DNA of 64,000 nt from Massospora cicadina (GCA_022478985.1 JAKSZP010000006.1:310001-374000), one strand, 5' to 3'. Counted from the stretch's first letter, positions 25,111-36,749 are shown. Notes: generated from the letters alone by a model not told the origin. Numbers and translations are program-made.

Positions 25111-26386
25111 CATTGCTTCAAGTATAATATGGTAGCAATTGACCAACTAACAAAATAAGTGGAAGCATAAGACTTTTGGACCTAGGGACAGTAACTGCTA
25201 CAAGTTTAACTTGGAGTGCATCATCTAGTGGCACTGTTATTCTCAATTCATTCTTGAACATAATGGGCTCAACTTCACTTCATATGTAATCCCAAGGTTA
25301 AATGATCTAATGGCGATTGGTAGTTTACTAATGACACCCTTACACCTCAAGTACATTGGAATCATTGAGCGCATCAAAAGCAATTTAGTAAATATCTGCT
25401 TGAAGATCACAACAGACCAGCCAACAGACTTTAGCTTGATTCTCTCCATCTCCATGTTTTCATATAACATCAGCTAACACTTAAGAATTGAGAGGTCCAT
25501 TTTAACTTCTGTATGGAAGAAAACCAGCCCTACCCCTACTATTATGCTTTTGTGTGAAAGACACCAATGGGGTGAAGCCACTTTGTTACTTGACGAAGCT
25601 AATATAACGCTTATTAATATCCAGATCTTAGCTTACTTTACCAGCCTAGTGAAGAAAAGGAACACAACGCCAATCTACAACAACAGACCAACGTCTAAAA
25701 CTATGATATCCAAAATTAAGCTGTATCATGATAATCATGGGTTTGGATGAAAACACATAATAACTAACATATGGGATGGAACTTTAAAGTAAAAGTGATT
25801 AATTTGCCTACAAAATAAATGAGCTAACGGGCAGGAATATTGTTAATTGCAACATGCCAAGTTTCTTTATCTGTATATTTTTTAGTTCAAAAACCCAACA
25901 AAAAAACAATAGATAAACAAGGATTTAAAGAAATCTACAAAATAAACAGACAATCTAAACCAAACCAAAATAATAAGATGGGAAATACTTTTTATTTCAC
26001 TAACTTTTTAGCAATAAACCATATATAATTCTTTATTTTTTCTGTTTTTCTTCCCTGATACCCTCGTTATTGGTGGGCTCTCCTAATCGCCTCTTGTAAT
26101 ACCTACCGTCATAATGCTTGATTTCTTAACTTTTTAAATGCAATGTTTGGATGACTCAGCCACTGGACTTACTGAAAATATCCTTTTGCACTGGGACAGG
26201 CTCAGGTTTAGGAGAGGGCTGTGCTGCGTACAATTTGGAGTGTAATCCACCTTATGAGGGGTGCTATATATTCAGATGGCTTGTCAGACAAATAAGGGCT
26301 GGGCTCACAGGCTGGTTTAAAAGAATGGGCAGAACAATGTAACAGTAATCTTAGAAGATGCGCTCCTTTATGACCATATGGAAGCA
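25111..26386. other. Unassigned sequence
   Basis: By position, the sequence next to the LTR start at 25110 should be the 3' end of an F-like element, but I cannot recognise integrase or chromodomain motifs in it. Short frames at minus 25243-25470 and plus 25544-25750, 25840-26028 and 26151-26342 have no identifiable product. Confidence 0.5.
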
Positions 26387-27500
26387 TGTTAAAATTTATA
26401 GGTTTTCTGATTATTCTCAACTAGTAACCCCTTAAAATTTATTTACTTCATAGATTCGTTGTTGCGCAATTTTCCGCGTTGTTTGATAGTGAACTATTTT
26501 CTTATGATAAATGTATGGAAACTATTATCCATAGTAAGAGTTAAGTACTGGAATTTGGCCCAACGCTTGGCCAGTATTTCTTCTCAAAATACTTCGGATG
26601 TCTTCAATAGGGATTTATTCCCTGGTACCACCTAACTTGATCCACACTCAGATCCCTGTTTAAAGTTTCTCTCTGATGACACACAGTTTGCAGCAATCCC
26701 TGATTCAGCTTTTTCTCAGGATATCCTTTCAGATCCTTACTCTTTTCCTAAAGAGTCTCCCAATTAGATCACACAGCAATAATTTCCTGAGAAAAAAAAG
26801 AACTTTTAAATGGTTTTTGATAAAGTATATTAAGATAATACTAATTGATGGTAAAAGTTTTTTATTAGTGAATTATTAGGGGAATATTTGTGGAAATTCG
26901 GCGCCCAACCCTCAGTTGGCACCTCCTCAATGAAACGACAGCTTTTACCATTAGATTACCCATCCTTGTCTCACCATGATGGTCTTTCCCATCCTTGCTA
27001 GGATTCCATTATTGGACATCCTCCAGACCTAAAATGGAAAGAGTTGGAAAATGTGTCCCTAATGTTTTCCTCTCAATCCCAGCAAACGAAACATATTTGG
27101 TAAGCGACCTGCTTAAGTAATAGGACTTGTTGCCCATTAAGGCAGGTTATGAATTAAATAATTGATTTGCTAGTTGCAGGTGGCATCACTTGCCTCTCAA
27201 CCTGAACCTTATATTCCTAACTGGTCATTGATGAAACCCAACAAAATCCAAAGATACGCCTGATAGTTGATCAACTATCAGATTCCCCCATTTCGTTGGC
27301 AACTCTGCCCAATAAGATCTTAATCATTCATTCAGATGAATCTCCAATGGATCTGATACAGGCGAATAATCTAAAATCCCCCAAACACTGTTACCCTGAA
27401 ATCCGGTCAATGATTATCCAATATACTTTGCTTTAGGGAATTAACCCCTAACAAGCCCTACTAATCTAGTCAGCTGAGAATATGGGCAAAAATCCCAACA
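26387..27500 (-). repeat. 3' LTR of element E
   Basis: The block begins TGTTAAAA and ends AATCCCAACA on the plus strand, giving the TGTT...AACA terminal inversion. It matches 35637-36749 over its whole length with small indels. Many differences are at CpG sites, for example 'gcgcaattttccgcg' here against 'gtgcaattctccgca' in the partner. LTRs start identical, so this divergence dates the insertion as old. Confidence 0.9.
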
Positions 27501-27512
27501 CATCCCCCTTCA
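27501..27512 (-). promoter_or_regulatory. Polypurine tract of element E
   Basis: On the minus strand the sequence GAAGGGGGATG directly precedes the TGTTGGG start of the LTR. In LTR retrotransposons this purine run primes plus-strand DNA synthesis. It fixes the orientation of the element. Confidence 0.65.
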
Positions 27513-29278
27513 TGCCTAGATTTTCAGCGAGAAAAGGATCAAGGCAGGAGAACACTGCTTTGGCACTCAGTCAAATACTTCAATTTTTCAAGTGGAGTAC
27601 AATCAATCAGTACTCAGCGCTTCTTGAGATGACCTTTGGCATGCGGCTCTCTTCCTCTTCCTTCTCATTACAACCTACTCAGATCATGGTCCCTTGACCT
27701 TCTGTCATGCTGGGATGATTGATTTACTCATGACAATATTAATCCCAGGATCTGGGTTTCCCCCTGTCAGGGAATATGACCCAATTTCATATTTTAGGAT
27801 TCTTGGTCCAGCGTCCTCAATTTCCTGATTTTCTCCTCATCCTCAACAGGAAATTCTTGCCATTGATGTTCATTTTGCAGCTCAATTAGGAGTGCTCAAT
27901 TATGTTCGCCCTTTTTATTTTCTTGTAATATCTCTTGGCTCATATCATTCTTAATTCTTCTCTGTAGAGTTTATCTATTATTTTTTTGATTAATTTCTCC
28001 AAATTAGAGCTTAATTGATTTTAGAGTGCATAATGTTAACTATTATATAAGTCAGACATCCCCCCTCTTGTCCAGCTCATATGTCAAATTGTGAGTCTCA
28101 GTACCAACAGCTGCTCAATAGCTTGTCTGATAAGTACCTTCGGCTCTTCCAGGTGATGAGTCAATTTGCGCGCCAGATCCCACTTCTATGTCCTTCCAGG
28201 ACTCATACTTCCAGTCAATTACTGATAGCCAGTCCTTCTGTGGAATTACTAGAAACGGTAATCAACCCTGATGAAACCAGGTTAGCGATTGTCTCAAATA
28301 TCTCATGACAAATCCTTCCTCTATCATAAATTCCTGAGTTAGATTTCAAAAACTCTACTGGATTTGGCTCCATTTGCAGACATCCTACCATCATCATCAA
28401 ACCATCTGAAGCAATGCCCTTCGCTCTTGATCGCACATTCCTTGCTGGATCAGAATTGCTTCCAGAGTTTATCTTCCAACTCAGTAAATATTAAAAGCCA
28501 GCTGTTTTTGCCACCAAACTAGCCATCTTAAACAGTGTACATTTCAAACTCCCTATGCAGAATTAAGGGCCCAAGTCACAAAGGCTTTGTACATAGCTCT
28601 GAACGCTTCTGATCTTGAAAACATCCTAGATTGAGATGTTGCAGCCTATTCTCTTTGCTTTGCCAGCCAACTTCTTCAAAATTGGGCCACAAAGCTTCAA
28701 GCCTCTCCCAGCTTCCATTGTTCATTTTGCTTCAGCTTCTGAAAAGTTCATTGTTGTCACCTGCAGGATGTCATTCGCCCCTTGCACAACTATCTCATTT
28801 ATGGCACCTTTTATTATTATATTCCACTGATGGCTTTAATAAAGGCATGACTTGGAAACCCCGCCTAGTATCCCTTGCTCGATGCCAGCCCATATTTCTG
28901 GTGTTCTTGACGAAGCAATAGGCAAGCGCTCAAGACAAACCTTCCAGCTCTGGTACCATTTTAAGATTACTATAATTATTCACTGAATGCCTCTTCATGT
29001 AAAGTTGCTTCCCCTCCCACTCTGGGTTATTACGTTTGGCATCTTCTTGTCTTTCAGTTTTTATTCCCCTAGTCACTTTCTTACAGGGATTTGCGTCCAC
29101 TAAACTAAATTGGTTTTGAGTAGGTCTAGCTCTTGTTAGCATCTGATCTCACTTAGATTTTGACGGATTATTTACTCCTACTTCAATCCATTTTCCCACC
29201 TAAGCTATGAAATAGGCGATATCTCCCTGAATTGAGGATAACCAATGAAAAATAAAATTATAAGAAATATATCATTTT
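27513..29278. other. Unassigned block with a gag-like plus-strand reading
   Basis: Plus-strand frames at 28081-28308, 28310-28500 and 28631-28921 could be pieces of one protein (start MSNCESQYQQLLNSLSDKYL; later FATKLAILNSVHF). The layout of hydrophobic and aromatic residues vaguely recalls retrotransposon gag, but it lies opposite to element E and the minus strand also has long frames here (28215-28436, 28930-29142). I cannot decide between a foreign gag fragment and chance. No repeat partner in the window. Confidence 0.3.
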
Positions 29279-29289
29279 TATGCGTTTTT
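29279..29289. repeat. Left target-site duplication of LINE J
   Basis: TATGCGTTTTT is repeated exactly at 31216-31226 and adjoins the A-rich 3' end of the minus-strand LINE (TTTAATAAAA in its sense). Confidence 0.75.
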
Positions 29290-31215
29290 TATTAAACCAA
29301 GGTAAGCTGACCAGAGGATGGACATTACTGAAACTCAAAAATCTAAAAAAATACATCCTTACCAAACAAAATGAACAAACCACCCAAAACGAGTGGATGA
29401 CACACAAAACGCGAACACAACCAACCAGGTGGGACAGCGGAAACTGGAAATCCCACCATTGCGGAAGGGGCGGGGGAATCAGGGGCTCATCCTCAGCCTC
29501 TACTTCACCCCAAACCTGGAACAGGCTACGGCAGAGAGCAGGGGCATTAGGGCATCTTCAGGATGCGGAGATAAATTTCTAATGATTAGGGTAGCAGGAA
29601 CAGCTGTTGTATATAAGAGTTCTATCATAACTGGTCAAAGCTGTTTCAACTTTCATGTGTACATTGGGGAGCTTTACAAACTTGGCAATATTGGTGCAAG
29701 TAATCTTGGATTTGAGATTCTGCGCTACCACTGCCACGTGCTGGATGGCGTCATTGGCGGCTTTGTGAGCTTTAATCAACATTTTTTTGAAGCTTATTGG
29801 CGGTGGAGGGAATAATGGGAGGAGGGATTCCTCCTATGAGCATCATCACTGATTTGGTGCCAGCTTTGTGGAGAGGACGACAATCTGGCTTAGTCGTTGC
29901 TTCAACAGGCAGCTGGTGGTCACCGCAGTAACATTTCAGCATTTTGATGGGGGCATATAAGTGAGGTTGTAGCGTAGCATCGTGATCAGTAAACACAATC
30001 TGCTTGAGACGGATAGTGTGATCTTCAATAATATTCCTGGACTCACCAATTTCAGCAAATAGATCCTAAGGATTTTGGTTGAATTGGATTTAGGAATTGG
30101 CATATTCCTGAGGTTTGGTTGGTTCGTTGGAGGATGCATGGGAGTAACTGGGGCCCAATACTGTGCTTGATTGGAGGGAGCATTTGTGGCACTGTGGTAA
30201 GGAGGAGGCTGATTGGTGGCTGCTGGCGCAGCTGCAGCAACAGGCTTTGGGGGAGGGGGAGGCATGATTGTACCCCATACCAAAGCTGGTGTGGGGTGGG
30301 TGGTGGATTGGAAGCCAGCGGATGAAAAATCAGAGCTGTCAGAAGCAGCTAAGGATGAGCACTTAAATTTTGAGTGGTCTAACTCAAAACAGGACGCACA
30401 GATCATCCGCCCGCCCTTGATGCAGGCCCATAATGGATGGTCAGGGGCAGAGGGGATGACAGCGCAAGGGGGAATTTAAAAGGAAGTTTAATTAAAGTCA
30501 GGGCTGATTGTGGCATACGCCTGTGGCTCAGTGAGGCGTGTGGCCCCATTTAGGACCACAAATTGTAAGATGGGGTTAGAATTTAGACTGGCAAATATTT
30601 CATCAGCTTCTGGTGGAGCACCTCAGGGGGAAGGTGGGTGGGCAAACCAGCAAACTGAACCACCAAAGTGGTATCTGGAGGTAGCTGCTTCTGAATTGTG
30701 GGGAGAGGGGTACCCTTGAAATCTAGGGGCACAGTTGCCGCAGTGGTAGCATCAGCTTCACAGGTGAAGCCAAGATCAAAATACCCCTTATAGGGGCAGA
30801 AGTTAATAGATCCGGCAGGAGTCATCACTGCATGAGCCATTTCAATAATGACTTGGTCAGTGTAAGGGTAAAGTTTATCATAATCAAACCTAAGGCCAAA
30901 ATGCATGTTGCTTCAAGGGAGCACCAGGGGGCAAATAGGAACTTCTTGTGTATGAACAAGGTAGGCGTCGAGATCCTTGAGAGTAACAAATAATCCCAGG
31001 AGTTTGGTATGACTGGGTGAGCAAGTACAAACATTTTCTTGTCAGACAGAAAATGTCAGGGGGAGTTTTGCCACTTTCCCACACTGGTGCAGCTGACGGG
31101 GAATCCAAGGACATCAGAGCGAAACTATGGTTGGCGATTAAGGTTTGCTTTTTTTGTAAGATTTTGCTTGGAAAGTTACACCAAGTGGAAAGAGAGAGAT
31201 TGCAAATATTTTTTC
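29290..31215 (-). mobile_element. LINE J: second ORF1-only non-LTR element (1.93 kb), inserted in element E
   Basis: A 1,926-bp minus-strand unit between 11-bp direct repeats. It has the same plan as LINE I: short 5' end starting GAAAA, ORF1, about 150 bases of 3' end with AATAAA, then the TSD. The two copies align over their full length but differ at many positions, so they are independent, old insertions of one ORF1-only family. LINE J landed next to the R repeat inside element E. Confidence 0.8.
29445..31114 (-). pseudogene. ORF1 of LINE J, broken
   Basis: Starts at the ATG at 31114. The frame 30583-30906 carries FCPYKGYFDLGFTCEADATT and TTLVVQFAGLPTHLPPEVLH, matching LINE I. A complete CCHC knuckle, CASCFELDHSKFKC, lies near 30363-30404 (C-x2-C-x4-H-x4-C), showing this is a nucleic-acid-binding ORF1 protein. 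A Pro-rich region follows (30052-30406), then a helical Lys/Ala-rich segment (29579-29782), and the end near 29445 reads LIPPPLPQWWDF, as in LINE I. Three or more frameshifts break it. Confidence 0.72.
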
Positions 31216-31226
31216 TATGCGTTTTT
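31216..31226. repeat. Right target-site duplication of LINE J
   Basis: Exact partner of 29279-29289, at the 5' end of the LINE. Confidence 0.75.
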
Positions 31227-31560
31227 AAATAATCTTATTTTCATATTTAATATCAATTTTTTATTTTTTTCTTCTTTTTTCCAGTGAACTTGACCTTTTT
31301 GATTTAGCGGTCCATTTTTTATTCTATTCCTTTAAACTGGATCATAGGTATACTTAGACCTACCAGTTTTCTATGTTTCAGAGGTCTTACTTTTATAAGA
31401 CTTAACCATCTACTTTGGTTCAGCGGTCTTTTTTTGGACTTAACCTAATCATTAGGACATAACCAATTTAATGGTTCAGCGGTCATTCATGAACTCTTAT
31501 TTATTATTTTTTTATTGATCAATTGATTTAAATACTTAGCATGTACTCAATTTACTATCC
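31227..31560 (-). repeat. Repeat R, copy 1 (hairpin-rich motif array)
   Basis: Aligned in direct orientation with 34540-34860. On the minus strand it repeats GACCGCTGAACCA...TGGTTAAGTC several times at 40-75-base intervals. AACCA and TGGTT within each unit can pair as short hairpins. It ends in an A-rich stretch. It lies just after integrase of element E, while copy 2 lies between gag and Pol. Function unknown. Confidence 0.6.
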
Positions 31561-31859
31561 TTCTATCCAATAGGTTCTTGATGGAGTAGGCATCTATCAC
31601 CATTTTGGAGATAATCTCAAATGGACCTGACCACAACGCATCCAATTTGTTTCTTCTTCTGAAACCATGCGTATTGCATAGGCAACTCATTTGCCTATTC
31701 ACTATTCTGATAAGGCCAGTCAGTTCTTATCATCCGTCATTTTTGCTCAAATTCTTTTCTTCAAAGTCATCAAATGCTTGCAAGTGCATTTTGATTAGAA
31801 TATTTATCAATCAGTTCAGTTACTGAATAGCACTCACCTCAATGTTGGTTCCACCACCA

Positions 31860-32650
31860 AATATAGAATCAGCGGCAACGTGGCCTTCATCCATATAGCA
31901 ACTCAAATGGCGTCTTTCCTGTCACTGTATGATGATTGATATTGTAGTCAAATGACACTGAACTCAGGTATGTTTCCCACATGAAAGATCTTCCTGCAAC
32001 CAGCTTCCTCAATGTTATGTCCAGTATCCCATTAACTCGTTCTATCATCCGTTCATCTCCAGCCAGTAGGGTACAGACACGACTCCTCAGATCCCCATTA
32101 TTTCATTTAATTGCAGGATCACATGAGATTGACATTTGTCCTATTGTCACACAGCAGGACCTGCGGGCGTCCATGTCAGTATACTACATGATCTAGTATG
32201 AACTTCGCAGTGCTGGTAACATCTACTTTAACAGGGAATTCATTAAACCCATCCTATCAGATGATAACTTGCAACTATTATGTACTTGACTCCCCCTGTG
32301 CTCATCATCAGCGGTCCCATCATATCAATGGACTATGTATGCCAAGCAAATCCAGTGCGAACCAGTCAGTATCCATTCATATTCTTATGTGGCTTGTGCA
32401 ACTGGCACTCCACACAGCAAGCCAGATAGTCGTCAACATTGTAGTTGATGGACTCCCAGTAGTACTGGCGAATATGGTCAGTCATTTTTCTTGGGCCTCC
32501 ATGCCCGACAACCTTATAAGCAACTTGAACAATAGCTGCTCGTTCTGACAGCTTTTGGAGTCATAATCATTTCCCATTGATCATTTTAAAAACTTGTCCA
32601 TCCATGGTCTTGGTGTTTTCCATCGCTTTTCAGAGCGCACCTTTTGATTT
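31860..32650 (-). pseudogene. Element E integrase relic
   Basis: On the minus strand the readings IERVNGILDITLRKLVAG and NHHTVTGKTPFELLYG (31880-32060) match the end of the integrase core; element A has IVERF...LTLRK and TPTGNTFELLYE. Upstream pieces down from 32650 are interrupted by stops, and I cannot place all three catalytic acidic residues. The product would have inserted element E cDNA. Confidence 0.68.
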
Positions 32651-32699
32651 CTTGGGAATCATTCCCAATTTCTTCATCAACCATTCTCTGGAATAGCTC

Positions 32700-33090
32700 A
32701 TCCACCTGCTGGTATACCATCCAAACCATTGGTAACCGCAATAAGCCATCTGTACACTGATGAGAAGCCCCCGCTTGGTGGACTATCTCATAATTGTAGG
32801 CCTGTAGCTTTAGTGCCCATTAGTCCAAATGTCCTTCTGGTTCTCATAAATTGTGCAGCCAACACAATGAGGAGTTGTCCATCACCATTTTGAAGTGCGC
32901 TCCATAAATGTACACCCAAAACTGTTTACAGGCGTAAATGACCGCAAGGCATTCACACTGAGTTACAATATAATTCCTCTCAGTGGCTGTGAGTGTCCAG
33001 CTCACATATGCCACTGGATGTTCATCCCCAAGTTCATCTACTTGGCTCAATATGGTGCCAATCGCTTTCAATGAAGCATCAGTTTGTATT
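32700..33090 (-). pseudogene. Element E RNase H relic
   Basis: The frame 32844-33071 reads AIGTILSQVDELGDEHPVAY and then NYIVTQCECLAVIYACKQFW, a good RNase H match (family: A-I-G-A-V-L-S-Q and the E-x-E-C-L-A-V block). It continues to FKMVMDNSSLCWLHNL, where the usual T-D-H-x-x-L is M-D-N-S-S-L. About 130 codons remain open before decay into the integrase connection. Confidence 0.82.
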
Positions 33091-33099
33091 AGAAATTCA

Positions 33100-34080
33100 T
33101 AATTAAAATTAAGATATTACAAAATCAGAGAATATATTTATTACTGGCTTTAATCATCAAAGGAATTCTGTGCCTCTTCATTCCATACGAATCCTTTCTT
33201 TGGATCCTTCAGCAGATGGAATAGGGGCTCAGAAATTCTTGCAAAATCCTTAATAAATATTTTATAGTATCTGACCATTCCAAGGAACACTTGGATATCT
33301 TGGACACTCTTTGGCATAGCCACTCACTCTATGGATTCGATCTTCTGGGCTTGCAGCTGCAGTCCACTAGAGTTGATAACAAATCCCAGGTATTCCAACA
33401 TCTTCTTGAAGAAGTGACACTTTATTGGCTTATTCTTCATTTCAATGTGGATATTCTCTTAAACACCTCCTCCAAGTGGTGAAAATGGTCAGTAAATGTC
33501 TTACTGAACAAATTTTTATTGTCCAAGTACACCAGGACGCATGACAACTTCAAGTCATTTAGTATTGCATCTATCGCCCTCTGGAAGTCGCAGGCGCCTT
33601 GCACAGACCCTGGGGCATCCTCATCAGTTAATATAGCCCTGCGCGGTGATAATCATGAACTTTTCTTGGTCTTCACTCAGCAAGCCGATTTGCCAATACC
33701 CTGGTATTAAATCCACTGCAGAGAAATACTTTGCTTCTCCAAATTATCTAGTGCATCATCTTTTCTTGTTAGTAAATACAATTCCCTCTTTATAATCTTG
33801 TTCAGCTTCTGATAATTGATCGCCATCTGATTAGAGCCATCTTTTTTTCCATGAGAAGAATTGGAATCATCCCAGGGACTCAGTTATGAAACTAGAAGCC
33901 CATGCTTCACTAGTTTGCTGATTTCTTCCTCCACTACTGCTTCAGTTGCCTTTGACCATCAAATTGATCTCATCCTGATTGGCAAATTCTCCCCGGTATC
34001 AACCTTATGGATGAAATATCTCATGCATCCCAAATTGAGGTCATCCTGGGCGAATACTTCCTAATACTTTTCGAACAATC
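33100..34080 (-). pseudogene. Element E reverse transcriptase relic
   Basis: In order on the minus strand: GCMRYFIHKVDTGE near 33990-34030, a K-K-D-G-S fingers motif near 33830-33845, an inhibited MPFGL region, then CVLVYLDNKNLFS near 33510-33545, which is the catalytic V-Y-L-D-D box with the second Asp changed to Asn. DHFHHLEEVFKR follows as the thumb. Frameshifts and stops separate the blocks. RT would copy the element RNA into DNA. Confidence 0.8.
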
Positions 34081-34539
34081 TGAGAACCTCCTCTTGCTGT
34101 CTTTCCGTCAGATCAGCGAGTTGCTCTCAATTTACCAATATATTGATACTCTTGGTTACCCTGACCGGAAATTCCATTTCATTGAGGGTCCCAAAATCTT
34201 GAAATTTCATCAGTTTAGATGTTGGTATTAGGTGAACAAATGCAACAATCTGATTCTTCTCAATCTTCATCAGTTCTCTTAATTTTCCAGAACCCAAATT
34301 TCTCCATAGCCTAGCATTATTATTATAGGAGCCACCCAAGGCTCTACTATGGACTTCTATCAGGGGCTTCCGACCTCTCCATACAGCAGCTCTGGTATCT
34401 CCAATGTCAACCCCATATTGACTATTATTTGTGATCCTTGCGGTATTGTTCTCACATTCTTGATCCTCAGTGGAGTTCCCTGGTTTTCAGGGATTTTTGT
34501 CAACATCTCTCGTCACTTCTTAGGTCTGAAAAGAATGAA
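34081..34539 (-). pseudogene. Element E protease-RT linker
   Basis: A minus-strand frame at 34127-34339 (MGGSYNNNARLW...) leads, after a stop, into QQEEVLRLFEKY and EVFAQDDLNLG just before RT, the usual linker (family L-x-x-F-x-D-V-F). A retropepsin active site is not visible. Confidence 0.45.
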
Positions 34540-34860
34540 CCAATAAAATTGATTTTTAATATTTTATATCTTTTTTGTATTTTTTCTTTTTAATGGGACT
34601 TTTAACCAACAATTAGGTTCAGAGGTCCTTCTTTTCCTATCCATTTAAACTGGTTCCCAGGTATACTCTGACCTACCAATTTTCATGGTTCAAATTCTTA
34701 TCCTCTTATGATTTAACCATTTATTTGATTCAGTAGTCCTCTTTAGGACTTGACCAAAATTTCAGGACATAACCATTTAATGGTCAAGAGGTCCTCTGGG
34801 GCATTGCAACTATTTTCTTTAAGGTCTAATACTTCCAATTTTTTAGTTATACCTTTTTCA
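34540..34860 (-). repeat. Repeat R, copy 2
   Basis: Direct repeat of 31227-31560, 3.3 kb away in the same orientation, with the same order of landmark words (for example GGTATACTCTGACCTACCA against GGTATACTTAGACCTACCA). It separates gag from the rest of Pol in element E, which is not a normal place for an LTR. Confidence 0.6.
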
Positions 34861-34899
34861 CTATATAACCAGCTGCGCTGTTTCATCACATATAGGTAA

Positions 34900-35591
34900 C
34901 ACATGCCAACTTTGGCAATACTCGTAAATGTTTTCATTCATTAGGCCTTCAATCATGACTTGTCATTCGTCCAACAGGCCCTAATTTATTTCATAAATCG
35001 TCAACTGATGCTTGAATCTTTTTATCTCTTAAAATTGGGAATTCCTCATTAGTCAACAATTCTGTTTATTTGTTAGTTCTTTTTTCTCCTAAAAACTATT
35101 TTTTTGGAATCCATGGCCATCCAAAACATTGGAAGTAAGTCCACTGGTGGATCTGGAAATGATCCCTTAATCACACAGTTTGATATAGCCTCATACGCTT
35201 CATTCAGTGTCTCATCTAGTGTCTTATTTAACTCCTCACTCCTCAGGACTATTTCAAGCGGACCCAATTTCAACCCAAGTTAGCCCTACTGTTCCTTAGG
35301 ACTGTTTCAAGTGGACCTAATTTCAACCTGAGTTGGCCCTGATGATCCTCTTCAATCTCAGGTAGATGTTGGGTGGAACAGACTTTCTTGAAGCACTAGA
35401 CAGTTCCATATCTAGGTTGCAAGTCCTTTTCCTTGATCTTGTGTATCTTCTTCAAGATGTTTCACTAGTAGCTCCACATCTGAGCTGGGTGAACGCAATT
35501 GAACATAATCAACTTCACGTTAAGTCTTTAATGATGTTACTATCTCTAGTAACTTTTTGCCAAAATTGAAAACATCTTCATCTGAACTCAT
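34900..35591 (-). pseudogene. Element E gag remnant
   Basis: An ATG at 35591, only about 45 bases inside the 5' LTR, opens MSSDEDVFNFGKKLLEIVTS and continues through acidic, coiled-coil-like sequence with stops. A second block at 35073-35273 reads ISNCVIKGSFPDPPVDLLPM. Position and composition fit gag, but there is no zinc knuckle, so the label rests mainly on location. Confidence 0.5.
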
Positions 35592-35636
35592 GTCCTTTAT
35601 CTTCTGCTCAATTACACCCCTGTAGTGAGAAATAAT

Positions 35637-36749
35637 TGTTAAAACTTATAGTTTTTCTGATTAATCTCAGCTAAAAACACTATAAATGTATTAACTGCAT
35701 AGGTTAAATGTTGTGCAATTCTCCGCAGTGTTTGATAGTGAAATATATTCGTTTGTAAATAGTATGAATACTATTATTCATAGTTGAAGTAAAGTATTTG
35801 AATTTGGCCCTACGCTTTTCCAGTATTTCCTCTCAAAATACTTAGGATGTCTTCAATAGGGATTCATTCCCTGGTACCACTTAACTTGATCCACACTCAA
35901 ATCCCTGTTTAAAGTTTCTCTCTGATGTAACAGTTTACAGCAATCCCTGATTCAGCTTCTTCTCAGGATACCCGCTCAGATCCTTACTCTTTTCCTAAAG
36001 AGTCTCCCAATTAGATCGCACAGCAATAATTTCCTGAGAAAAATAGGACTTTTAAATGGTTTATATTAAAGTCTATTAAGATAATAATAATTACTGGTAA
36101 AAGTTTTTTTATTAGTAAATTATCAGGGGAATATTTGTGGAAAATCGGCGCCCAACCCTCAGTTGGCACCTCCTCAATGAAATGAAAGCTGTTGTCATTA
36201 GATTACCCATCCTTATCTCACCAGTGATGGTCTTCCCCATCCTGGCTAGGATTCCATCATTGGACATCCTCAAGACTTAAAATGGAAAGAGTTGGAAAAT
36301 GTGTCCCTAATGTTTTCTCCTAATCCCAGCAAACCAAACATATTTGGTAAACGACCTGCTTAAGTAATGGGACTTGTTACCCATTAAGGCAAGTTGTGAA
36401 CCAACTGATTGATTTGCTAGTTGCAGGTGGCATCACTTTCCTCGCAACTTGATCCTTAAATTCCTAACTGGTCATTGATTGATCCCTTTAAAATCCTTTT
36501 TGATACGCCTGATATTTGATCAACTATCAGATTCCCCTATTACGTTGACAACTCTGCCCAATGAGATCTTAAGCATCCATTCATATCAATCCCCGATGGA
36601 TCTGATCCAGGAGAATAACCTAAAAACCCCTTAACATTATTAATACAAAATCAGGGTTAACTGATATCCAATTCATTTCACTTTAGGAATCATCCCCTAG
36701 CAATCCCTGGTAATATAGTCATCTGTGAATATGGGCAAAAATCCCAACA
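35637..36749 (-). repeat. 5' LTR of element E
   Basis: Full-length partner of 26387-27500. It begins TGTTAAAACTTATAG and ends AATCCCAACA on the plus strand. It would contain the element's promoter, but I see no unambiguous TATA box. Confidence 0.9.

Larger units (their letters stand above)
26387..36749 (-). mobile_element. Element E: Ty3/gypsy LTR retrotransposon, minus strand, with LINE J inside
   Basis: Two well-matched LTRs of 1.11 kb flank minus-strand gag (34900-35591), RT, RNase H and integrase (31860-34080). Next to the lower LTR lies a purine run on the minus strand (GAAGGGGGATG), placing the 3' LTR at 26387-27500 and confirming orientation. LINE J and unassigned sequence separate integrase from the 3' LTR. 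The 5-bp flanks (AAGCA and AGGCC) agree at only three of five positions, so a TSD is not proven. RT and integrase wording is close to element A, so the two belong to related lineages. Confidence 0.85.

Noticed and set aside
29393..29815. 140-codon plus-strand frame
   Set aside because: It is antisense to the end of ORF1 in LINE J, whose minus-strand reading matches LINE I.
31227..34860. Repeat R copies interpreted as LTRs of a separate small element enclosing RT to integrase
   Set aside because: Gag of the same orientation lies just outside, next to the 1.11-kb LTR, and the R ends show no TG...CA or TSD; kept only as an open alternative.
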